From Aphelocoma coerulescens (lineage: Eukaryota > Chordata > Aves > Passeriformes > Corvidae), in contig NW_027184085.1 of the NCBI RefSeq assembly GCF_041296385.1, forward strand, positions 9,853,301-9,917,300: DNA of 64,000 nt, read 5' to 3'. The notes under the pieces were generated by a model. That model was given only the letters and a program-made list of their open reading frames with translations, made no database searches and was not told the origin of the DNA. Below are positions 42,401 through 54,400 of the stretch, piece by piece; position 1 is the stretch's first letter; each line of letters starts with the position of its first letter. A program made the position numbers and the translations under genes.

Positions 42401-45400
42401 TTATATTCCTCTTTGCTATTATGCATTTATGTAATGTTAGGTTATCACCTGTAGTCGAGAACTGCATCTCAGGAAAGGGTATATAAATCTTTTGTCTGTA
42501 ACTGTGTTTACATAGTCTGTGTGATTTGGTAGCCTGGTAATTTGGAGGACAAAGACAGCCATGTTAGGTATCAGTGCAAGGATAGGAATGTTACAGTTTT
42601 TTCCATTGAAGATAAAATTAGGTGGCACTCTGCCTGATCATTTTTACTATGGTTACTAAGGAGTTGCACAAGCTTGTAATAACTTAATGGGTACTCTCGA
42701 TGATTTGATGGTGATCCAAGCCCTGCTTAAATTCTCAGATCTCAGTCTGATTTTGTTTAGCCAAAGTAAAGGTGGCCAGAAGGGCCATTTCATTTAGTGA
42801 AATAAAATACTCAAAAATTTCAGCATAAGCTGAATGTGGTGAATTGAGGAACAAGGAGAGCACTTCAGTGTCACTCTCCAGTGTCTGTCCTTGTCTCTGT
42901 CAGATCCTTTTAGCTCATTTGCCTCCTGTGCTTTCTCATCTCCTTTTGTTCGGAGGCCTTGGCCCTCATCTGTAGTGTTCCAAAACTGAACTGGAAATGG
43001 TGGTACTTGTTACGAAACCTTCTTTGGCATCTTGCTTACTGAAAACTTGACTTCTTTCTAAAAAGCTATTCAATGTATGTTTTGTATTTTAGAAGCTTAT
43101 TCCACTAAAATATCACCTTTTTAGTTTTGGGAAGTACATTGAACAGTGGAAGAATGTAGATTTTTATGGAATCTAAGATCTATTCACACTGCGTTGAGGG
43201 TATTAGCCAGGGGGAAAGGAGGTTTATTAAACCTAGGAAAAAAGAGCTGACCAGAACATTTTTCAAATGGTACTTCATCAGAACCAAATATACTATCTGG
43301 AGTTTAGTTTGGTTTTATAAACTTATTTAGATGATTTCCATTTGTGCTAAGCTAATAACAGGAGGATTAAATAGTTCACAAGCACGACTATAAGCAATGG
43401 ACAGCAGCAAATGATAACGTTCTGACAGGGGTAATAGGTCTCAACCAATCTCAGAGGCTTGTAAACAGAAATGAAACAAAATGGCACACGGGCAGTAAAA
43501 TTAGACTACATTAAAGACTTGGAATATTCTGCTTTTTTACAGTGTCCCTGCTGATCCAGGCTTGACAGTGTGAAGTGGGGAGGAGGAGTTCCTCCCTGAA
43601 TAGTTGCATAACTGAGGCACAGAACAAGCATATGTTATATTCAGCTAACAGTGAGAACTTAGATGTGCTTTGCAAAATGTGTTAATGACAAAAATGTTGT
43701 AGCTTCCAAGGCACCAGGCTGCTGGCATTGCTTAGTCCTTAATTGGAGGTTTATATGAAACCTCATTTTTTGAGTACTGAAACTTACAAATACAAAATAA
43801 TGTGATAACCAAGACACACACAGTTGGTATTTAAGTGCACATGGAGTGACTAGTCTCACTTGTCTGTATCATGTATTGGTGTACGTTGTTGTATGGTTTT
43901 AGAATTGCAACTTTCCATTTTCTGTCTGGACTTTTGGTGTTTCTAGTTCAAATTTGTACAGGTTAAATTTGTTCCCAAAGGTGATCTGGAAGGGATTTTT
44001 TTCTTAACAAATCGTGGTTATATGTATTATTTTTATAGAGCAGAAAAACAACTTGAAAAGGCTAAAAAGAAATTCTGTTTTCATTAACCTTCAAAATATC
44101 AAGACTGTCAGCCCAGGTCTTCTGCGATTATGCTGAAGGACTGAGATATATACTGTTAGCTCCTGAATCTTAAATGAAGCAGCATATGTGTTGAGTCTTT
44201 AATAAAGTCATCTTTTTTTCCAAAATGTTAGACACTAAAGTGAAGTGGGTGTTAGTAAAAACAAACAAAAGCGGAGTTTTGAGCTTCTGACTGAAAATCC
44301 CTTACTCTCTGTTACTGCATCTCTTTCTCTCTGCTCCTGCAGCGTTACCTTCCCCAGTGTATAGCTGTAGCATATCCTGGCTCTCAGTTTGAGAACATGT
44401 GCAGGGTAAGGAGCTGCTGTCTAAGGGCAGCTGCTCCTCTCCTCGCCCTGCCATGCTTGGCATTGATTGCTATTTGCCTTGGGTGTGGAAAGTCTGGGAT
44501 TTTCATGCTGTTCATAAGGAACTTGGTAGTGGTGAGGTGGATGGGTAAGTAGCTGGCATTGTCAGTTTGAGGACTCTTTTATCTATGGGAGGTGGTAAAG
44601 CTTCTCCTCCAAGGACAGAGCTTGTAACAAAACAATCCAGGAGGGTTGTTTTAGCACTTGGTGGTTTTCTCCTTGTTGCAGTTTCAAACGATGACTAGTG
44701 TTGTGCCAACCATCAGGCCTTTTCCTGTCAAAGCAATAGTGGTTAGGAACATTTCTCGGCTGGTTTCGGAGGTCACTTATTCCCTCAATTCAGACTGAAT
44801 ACAGTAGTTTGTGCAGAGGCTGGGTCTGGGACTTTTATCTTTGTGAAGTCTGGAGGACAGATAAGCTCCATTTCCTCTGTGGTTTTTCTGATCTGCATAC
44901 CAGCTTTGGAAATTTATAGTTATCTTCTGGTGTTTCTTCCCCAGTTGCTCTGGGGTTTTATATGTGCATTCATTTATTAATAATGACATGCATTTCACTA
45001 GCATGTGGCCTGATTGCTATAATGCTGTGTCACTACAGAGTTTTTCTGGATCTTTGATAGTAATACAAGCTGCAAATGTTTGAATGTTCCTTCCTTTGCC
45101 TCTTACTGTGCACCTGAGATACAGACATTGTGATGGAAAGATATGCTGGGGTTGCTATTACATGTGTTAGTGTCTTGAGATTTGCGGGAATGGGATGTGT
45201 GTAAGCTGTTGTTCAACTGCTACATTAATAGGAAATTGTCTTTAATGGGAACTCTTGGTCACAGGAAATTAAAGTTCAGTGCAGAGTTCTGTCAGCATCT
45301 TGATCTTTTTCCTCAGTCCCTTTTCCTATGTCTCTCTCTACTGTTTCTGCTCTTCCTGCTTCTAGTTTCCATATCATTTCTCCTGGTTGTCTCCCCTTTT

Positions 45401-48400
45401 CATTTCTTTGCCATGTCTTTACTTTTGTTTTCTTTGCCAGCTTGGTTGTGAGTTCCTCTTTTTCCTCTCCTTCCCCCCTGAAGTAGCACTCAGATGTCTG
45501 TCAAAGCTGGTGTTTAGGCTTTTTGTTGTGGAAAACAAGCCTGAGATGATAGCCTTGTGGTGAGGGTCATACCAACACTGTTGGGTGGATCCTGGCAGGT
45601 TTCTGATGCATTTGGGTACATCTTCATCTTACCAGCACCCCGGCATTGTCACTCTTGCTGTGGGCCAGAGATGTGGCATTTGTCTTGTCTCAGACTGTAA
45701 ATTGCTGGTGCTCGACTCCATGGACTTCAGGTTTTTTCTGTTGTTAAATTCAGCAAACAAGAACTTCTGTACACAGGAGGGGAATAAACCTTTTATACTC
45801 CATGGTAACTGCATGTGTTTAGCATTATACCAGTAGTTCTTTCTAAATCAGCACCATAAAAATTGTCATTCGGTTTGTTCCACTTAGTCAGGGCTGCTTC
45901 CTTTAATGACCAAAGCAAACATACGTGTGTTACTTTTTTTATTTTCCTCTCTAACTACTATCATAGGAACTGGAAGGTAATGAAAGCGCCACATGTGTGT
46001 TTGTCAGAGCCTATCCAGGGACCTTGAAGTACTGATGTGTTCTGAGGGACTGTGTTGCTTTGTAGACCTTTTGTTTCCAAAAAGAAAGGAGCAACCTGGT
46101 TGTAGCTCTGATGCATCTGTGTGCCTGGCTGGTAGCTAGAGATGGTGGCCAGGACAGAAAACTCTTGCTTGTTCTCTGTCTACATATGATGAATTTGTTT
46201 ATTGTCTGTTGCACTTGACGCATCAACTCTCCTGTAAATGTAACTTTTCAAAGCATTTTTTACATGCTGTCTTCTAGAAATGCTGGCTCTGAAGCATTTC
46301 TTGGAGTTGAAAGTTGTGTGCATGGTTCTGAAGAGCTTTGAGGGCTGTATGTACTGGTTTGTTGCCTCCATGGTACTGAGTATGACCTTGGGATGACAGC
46401 ATAGGTATTGATAAGTAAAAATTTTAACATCTTACCAATTTGCTGTGCAGCTTTAGCATGAATTTGTTTTCACCTTCAATTTTAACATGGAAAGGTTCGC
46501 TTACTTTTGCAGAATTAACTCGTGGCTGTTTGCCTTAGTATGTTGTGAGAGCTCCAAAGCTTTTTACCAGTGTGCATATTTGCCTAACAAAGTACTCTTT
46601 ACATTGTTTACATGGACACAGTTTTTCATACTCTTGTTACTGAAGTGATGGTCTCACCACAGGGTAAACTTTGTTCTGGAAAGGGGGCAGAAATGGAAAT
46701 GTGAAGTGACTTCTGCCACTTGATTTGCAGAGTCTAGCCTGTAGGAATCAGATACTGCTCTGACCTGGACTCTGGTTTCTGAGACATTTGAGTGTACTAG
46801 GAAATAACAGTGTTTAACTGATCTTGCTAGGTTGATTGATAAGTATTTTATCTACTTTTGATAATAAATGCATGATTGTCTGTCAATTCCAAGAGTTTAT
46901 AATGATCTTAGTCTTCTGAATGTCTTATAAACAAACTGGACATGAGGAATAAGCCCCAACATAATGTTATATTCATAAAGAACAAATCCTTACATTTTCA
47001 AGCTCACAATCTGTAAGGCGTTTTAAATACATGAAAAGTATGCTTGTGGTTTGTTTTTTCTAAGCTTTCTTTTTCCATTCCTATTCTTCTCTGCTGTTTG
47101 TGTTACATGCAGGCAACTGGAGTTATTTCGGATGGGGAGAGCAGCTGAGTACGTAACAGTTTGATTTCTTGCAAGCTTTCTGATCGTATAATGATGCAGC
47201 ATGCTCCAGTACAAGGAAAAGTGGAAATATTCATGCATATAGAAAATCTCTTCTGTTGTTTTTTCTTTTACTTTCACTTAGTCTTCATATTTGTGTGGAT
47301 GGATGGCTTTTAATTTTTTCACTTTTTGGCTTTGTTTTGGTCATGTTTTAAATGAGTTGCTTGTGTCTTCTACTGGAATTTGAGGACATGATGGCAGAAT
47401 TGGACTATATTCTTTTCCTGTAAAGGTGGTTCTAGTTTTTTGCTTGTGTATGCCTTTTGTGTTGCTCTTCATACCTGTGCAAGCCCAAATCAATGTTTGG
47501 AGTAATGGAAAAACACAAGGAAATCTGTAGTCATTGTCTTACTAAGATACAAAGGTATGGTGGAAATATATTCCAAATACTACAAATAGGAGTAAATCTG
47601 AAAGAAGAAATTACTGTTGCATGCCAGTGGGGTTGTAAGTGTTGTGTTATGTGCAACCTCAGTGAGACAGTATCATGGCAAAAGTGGCAGGGCTTTGCTT
47701 TCACTAGTGCTGACCAGCCTTGGACAGGTGAAATTCAGATACTGCACCTGTCTGTGATCAGTAGAGCTGATGCCACACCTGGGGACTGGTGTAACAACTC
47801 CTGATTAGGCTGCAAAATTTCTGTTCTTTTTTCCAGAAAATGTGCATGAAACATCTTCACTTTCTGAAAGTGCTGCAGGTGCCAATAGGCATGGCTTCTG
47901 CTCAAGATACAGTGTGTGGCTTCTACAGTCTATAGAACATGCGACAGCTGATCCATTAGTCTTAAAGGTGTTCCCTGTGTAAAAGACAAGAACAAGAGTG
48001 TTGCTTAGGGAAGCATGCAGAGAAAGATCACTGTGACTGCATCCATCAGGGAGGAGATTCTGCCTCGTGTTTTTCCATTTTTGACATAATGGAATTTGGA
48101 AAGGACGCTCTTACTGCTTCTGAGTCTAATGTCCAGTTAATGTTACAGTGCATTTCAATGTGGACCTGTTCTGCATTTTAGAAGTCTTCCACTAGTGACT
48201 TCCCATTTCTTCTCCCACAACATTTTTTGTCCTCCTTGTTCTCCTGTCTTTGATCAAACGTAAGTTCTTTATGCATCAGCAGTGTTGATCAACTTGCTTG
48301 TGCTGTCAGTGCTGGATGTCTCAATTGTTTATTCTTAGAGGTGTGGTAGGATAACTGAGAGGTAACTAATTAACTTTTTTACACGACTAAATGAAAGACT

Positions 48401-51400
48401 AGTGTCCTAAATAGCTTTATCTTCCAGGGAAATGGGGTGTTTAAGCTTTAGTTAGTGAGAGGTCTAGGAGACTGTGCACGTGTATTTCTCCTGTTTATCT
48501 GGAGAGTCAGTGTGTGGTGTTTTTGCTTTAAAATGTACTTGTATTCATGAGGCTCCCTCCCTCTCCTTCATCCTTGCTGTGCTGTCCTCTTTGAAATCAT
48601 TTTAGCATCCTTACAGTCAGGCTTGGGCCAGTGTCAATGGTGTTTCTAAGTGAACTCCATTAGCTTGACAATATAATGAAAAACACACTTCTAGTTGCAG
48701 CTCTTAAACAGCAGCTGAGAAGGAAGCAGCAGAAACAGCATGTTGGTAGCTGGAAGACTTTTTCCTGGTGAGAGTTTCTTGCAAGAGGAGTGCTGTAGCC
48801 CAGACCCTTGTTAGTTAAGCAGAGGGCACTTTAGGAAAGGGACATCTTGTACCGCTGACCTAGTTTCATTTTAGGGAAGGGAAAGACTTGAAGAAGTAGG
48901 GTAGATGTTCAAAGTAGTCTTTGCACTTCAGCCTGTCAGTTCTGTTCTTGGCTGTCGAGTGTTTCAGCAGAAGAGTATTTTCAAGTGAGAAGAACAGGAT
49001 TTTGAAACCTCTTAAACTGAAGACTTAATATTGCAAACATGCTGTCTTAAAAATACACTAATTTCTAATGTATTTTTAAGTGATGAGGGCAATACAATGA
49101 ATTAATGACCTGCAAAGTTGCATTTAAGTAATTTCTCAAAACTTAACGTGGTTTTAGCATAAAAAGATATGGAAGAGCCTCAAAAAACACCCCTGTGCCC
49201 TTTGGAGATTTTTTTTCCTTCTTCCTTACTTCAGTGGTCCTCTTTAAGCTAGTATGCGTTTTGATTATAAGATTTTAAGAAGTCTATTTAATTGTTAGAA
49301 GTGACCAGTGTTTCAGTAGATGATGGCACAGTAGGGTCTGAGACTTAAGGAAAGAAGCTGTTGGCAGCTATGATGAAAAGAAGTTTAAATGGATGATGGG
49401 TGGGAAAGGTGAATTGCGAGGCCCTTGATGTGGAGCTGGCAGAGACCTTTGCTGACCTGAAAGTTATTCCTTCAGTTAGTAGACTTGATTTTCTTCTACC
49501 ATTATTAAAATAGACAAAAGCTGTGAAAAGCTCAGTGCTTGTTTGGAGAACTAATGAGGATTTTGCTTTTGTCCAAGATTTTTCTCAAGTTTGTAGAGGA
49601 TAACTAAGCTTGGGGGACTGGACCTCAGCTCCCAGGGGCTGATGACACATTGTGCTAGAAAAGCAAGAGGCGATTTCAACTGAATACAATGTTTTGAGAG
49701 GAGCTCCTGCTGTGCCTTGGCACCTTAAACAAGCAAAACGACTTCTTCAAGTGCATTCATCCAGCCACCTGTAATAATTTTGTTGCTAGCTGTCCTCCGT
49801 GTCCTGAAGTTTGGTATAAAGAAAGTTGCCAGTGGCTAAAGGGGACTAGTTGGGCTGGCATAGCAGGACTGTCAAAGTGGTTTTGAGGTCAAGATACTAA
49901 AAACTGTATGTGTTCTACCCTGCAGCAGTTGTGTTACAACTTCTGGGGCCAGGAGTTAGGGGGAGGAATAACAGAGAAGGTATCTCCTTCCTTGATTTTC
50001 CCCACTTTGTGAAATCCTACTGTGTGATGTGACTGCCCCTGTGGGTTTTCTTCTTATGCTGCCTATATGCATGAATATTCAATAATGAAACATGAACAGC
50101 ATGCTTCTACCCTGCCCTTCAGTCTTACCCATAGCTCTCTACACAGTGGGTCCAGTGACAAAGAAACAGTTTTCATCCCATGAGATCTCTTTGGTATATG
50201 TGAAATTTCTCAAACTGGGGTAAAAAAATTGCTGTTTTCTTATGTTTGTTGTTATGTGTCTTGTTATTAATTTAACTGGTCTTCGGCGACTGAGGCTAAG
50301 CTCCAACTTTGCTTATGGAAGACTTGTTGTATCCCCTGTTTGAAGAAAACAGTACTTGAATTTATCACACCATGTGTGTTGAGAGGGATATTTTGCTGAA
50401 ACACGGGCTGTAATGCCTCCATTTGAAGGGGTGCTGCATCTCCAAAGCCACTTCTGCACGTTCTTGTCAGTCTCTTAATTAAAATTTAAGCGTCAAGTAT
50501 GTTAATGAATGGGATCATCACTATATGTTGGCATTTCGCAAAATACTTTCTTGCAAAGGAAATGCGTGCTACATGCCACATGTGGGCCAGGTTTTGATGC
50601 TTTTGATCAGGCTGAGTAATGTCTTCATTTGAGAACACTTCTGTTAAATAAAGTGAGATTGCTCATAGGGTAGTTGCAGTTCAGCCTGAATAAGAGTTTT
50701 TTGAGTTGGCTCTTACTTATGAGTCAGTTGAGGATTTCTGTGGTATTAATGTCTATGGATGCTGTTAGGTTTGTGGAGCATACATCAGAGAAAAAATGTG
50801 TTCCTACCTCATGGAGCATTGCATCCTTTAGACATGCCTTAGGGAGGCATTTTGTGTCGTGACCTCAAAGAGACTTCCTCATGCTAAAAACCAGTAAGAA
50901 CTCTGAGAAATTTTGGTGTCAGCTTTTATAAACATAGATGCTCTATATGTTTGATTGACATTTAAGCTAATCAGGTGGTTTTGGATGTTGCTTAGAGATA
51001 CTGTAGTTTTTGTGGGAAATCTTCTTTTGATGGTGCAGAGGTGAGACATGATGACTGGTGAGCAAATCCAGATAGTGCTTCTGCAGCAATCTGGTTCATT
51101 TGGAATTCTCTGAGCCTGCAGGGTTGCTGACTCATAGAAGCAGTGTCCTGCTTCCTAATAACCATAACTGTGTAAGTATTTGCACTCCCAGTATTAGTGA
51201 GTCACTGGATTCAGAATTTTTCATCCAGGTAATTGTACTAGTGATTTGTATTTTTTGTTACGCGTTCAAAGTTAGCTGAATTGTTTATCCCTAAAGCTGT
51301 TGGTCCTGGTGACTTACCAGATCCCAAGCCTGTATCTCAATTAGGCTGCCTTCAGCCTCTGCAAGTGCTGTGATGATTATTCAGCCACAGCTGGAGAACT

Positions 51401-54400
51401 TTCCATCATACCAGAGCTACTTAGGCTTTACCTTAAATGACATTTGCCTCTGATGGGACGAAGAAATTAGTTGAGCAGCAAAGTGAGCAGTGCTCTTTGG
51501 AGCAGTGTGTTTTCTGACCCAATAGAAGTAATTACTGTTCATTAGATAGTAATGGCTCAAGTGTTGAGCAATCCCAGTGACATTGCTCAGCTGAGTAATA
51601 GCTTGTTATTCTTGTGAGGACAGTGTGAGCCTCGTGATTGACAAATAGATCGGCCCTTGCTCTACAGGCTGGAAGTTTGGTGTTCCTCAGTAGGGTTTGG
51701 CACCTTGGCATATGAAATCATTTTTGTGCAGTAAATTTTGAATATTTCTCCCAAGCACTGAACTGTGATAAAATTGATGGACACTGTGCTTTTAATAAAG
51801 CTGAATACAGCAGCATATGATTACTATTCATTTCTGTTCCGTTGACTAGAGACTGACAAGAACCCTGCAGCATTTAAACTACTAAAAGGCAGGAGGCTTA
51901 ACTCCATTTTCTATGTGGACAATCAAAGTGAACTGGTTCCACTTAAGAGTGTAGAGCAGGGCTTTTTCAAGTGGCCTGTTATTTTGCAGATGTTTTCTGC
52001 TGTTGTTCTTTTCTTCTCTTCCATCCACTTTTGAGCATTAATCTTACTGTGTTGTGAAGGAACTGAAAAGATCACCAAGAACAAATTCTACTTCAGATTA
52101 AAAAAAAGGAAATTGAATTAGAAGTATGAGAAGCACCCATGAAAGAAAAGGGGTTCCCTGATGCTGCATTCCATCTGCTTGGAATTTCAGCAGTTTAAAT
52201 ACAGGTTTAAGGATCTGGCATGTAAAGAGCACTTTCACTTTATTTCTGAGCCTCATGATGAATGACAGTGTAGGACACACACCACTGGATAACTTAGCAG
52301 AGAGGGCTTTAATTTGATTGTCCTTTTTAGATAGACTTGGTGGCAGAGAGAATGAATAATGGCTGATTCTTATTTTCTTTTGTTTCAAGCATGTTAATGG
52401 TGCACTCCACTGCCTTATGGTGTGTGTATTTCACTTTAAGCTTTCAAAGATAACCTTGCATCCTGCACAGCCATACACAGCCATATATTTTTGATACCTT
52501 TCCTCACTATAACCTGGCATTCTCCTTTCCTGAAGGATTAACAAGCAGAAGTGTTTCTGCAGGGAGAGGGACTTAGTGGAAAGGAGCTTTTTCCTTTGTG
52601 AAGGTTATTATTAGTGTTAAGTACTATACTTAAGCTAATTTACCTGTATATGTTAAATGTAGCGATTTTCCCCTGTAAGAAGTAGTGTAATTGTTTATAA
52701 GCAGAACTGCTCTCCCAGTTCTTCTGATTTTCCTACTGAGTACCTTCCGTTGATTTCTTTTAACTTAAACTAATACCTTTACAAAAAATAATAAGAAAAA
52801 AAAAGATGCATGAAAAAAAATATCCAGAACCCCATTAGTTAGGGTTAGGAATGCTGAGAAGAAAGGACAGCATTACAGCTTAAAGGTTTGAAGAGTTTTC
52901 AGAAAGAGCTCCTTTCTTCAAAGAAGTGGTTTTGGGTTTGTGTTTTTTTTTTTTTTTTCTTTTCCAGTATCTAAAGGTTCATTTTGGGAGCAGCAAAGTA
53001 CCTGAAATTTTGGGTGCTGAGCATTTTTGTGGTTGTTTTTCTTTTATCTTTTTTTTTTGTGTGTGGGGTTTCTTTCTTTGTTTTAAATAAAGATGTCTTA
53101 ATCTGCTTATTAGTAATGACTAAAGAGAAATAAACTCCTGTAATAGGAAGAGGGGAAAGAAGGATGTGGATCCGATCACTGCAGTTCCTTAGTGCACACT
53201 TGAGAGAACTGGAGGTTATATCCAGCTCCCAGATGGAGATACAGCCACAGCAGAAATAGTGGCTTTTTTGTCATTCTTCCAAAACTAAACAGTCTCCACT
53301 GTCCCAGCAAGGCAACTTGAGAGAGCTGTGCCCTTAAACTGCTTTTGTCTCTTAGCCTTTGAAGACGCTGACAGTGCCGTGGATGACCGGGACAGCGACT
53401 ACCGCAGTGAGACGAGCAACAGCATCCCCCCTCCGTACCACACCACTGTGCAGCCCAACGCCTCCGTGCACCAGTTCACGGGCCCAGCTCGCCTGCAGAA
53501 GCAGGGGGTCTTGCGGGATTCCTGTGCTGACTCCCTCCAGAACTATGATCTGGATTATCGGGAGCCCGTGGCCATCAGGTGGGTGCTGCTTTATGGGTAG
53601 CTCTCCGTTCCCCATTGTTTTTCCACTGCAGACATGAAGGTGCTGTGCTTGCGGGAGGGGGCAGGTCAGGGACTCTGAAAGTCTTCTGATAGGAAGGTGT
53701 TATGTGTGTTGTTAACACTGGGATTCTGCCATGAACCAGGAAAAACACATGAGGGTATGTGTTACACCAGATCTGGTGGTTTAGGGAGTTACCTCTAAAA
53801 GACATGCTCAACGTTGAGGCCATTTACTCTTGGTTGTACTTTCCCCTTACCTTCTGAAGGCCAGAGTAGTTGGTAGTTGCTCTTTCTGGTACCATGGCGT
53901 AGGTGTGCCTCCCAAGCCAGTGAAGCACCTTCTAGCAGAGTTATCCTATTGGGAGCTTCTTTCTTGGGGCAGATTTATTTTATCTTCTGGATTAGCTCCA
54001 GTTCTTTTAGATCTGCCAAAACAATGTATTTGAGAGGAAAGTTTGTAACAGGTTAGTTGTTGGTTTTTTGTTTTTTTTGTTCCTGTTATCATATAACAGT
54101 GTTGAATGGTGTGCTTTCTCTTTAGATTTACTTTCAGCTGTGTAAAAGATAGTTGATTAGCTCTGAATTATTTTTTGACCATAAATCAGTAGTTTCACAA
54201 GTGTTTTTAACTTGTTTAAGTGTTGAGCATTGCAGCACTAACTTACCAGAATCAATGCAAGTGAATTAGAGCTGGTTGTGCAAGGTGAAAGCAGAAGATT
54301 TTGGACAGTGCAGAAGATTTTGGACAGTGCTGGTCAGCTTGATTAGAGTGGTTGTGTAGAACAAGCTAAGCTGCTGCTTCTCCCTTTGGTGAGGAAGGAG

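Larger units (their letters stand above)
36478..53355 (+). other. Intron 7 of UNC13B (16.9 kb) with candidate cassette exons
   Basis: It runs from GTAAGT to TTTTGTCTCTTAG. It holds the 36-nt microexon at 47113-47148, three weaker exon candidates (38724, 44343, 45967), a (GTTT)n tract near 40439, GT/T-rich sequence near 37560-37670 and a T16-type run near 52946. No mobile element is recognised. Confidence 0.75.

Noticed and set aside
48697..48769. Exon-like segment ([15 protein letters not shown]) with acceptor TAGTTGCAG and donor GTGAGA
   Set aside because: It enters in phase 1 but exits in phase 2, so it cannot join 53356 in frame, and no partner was found.
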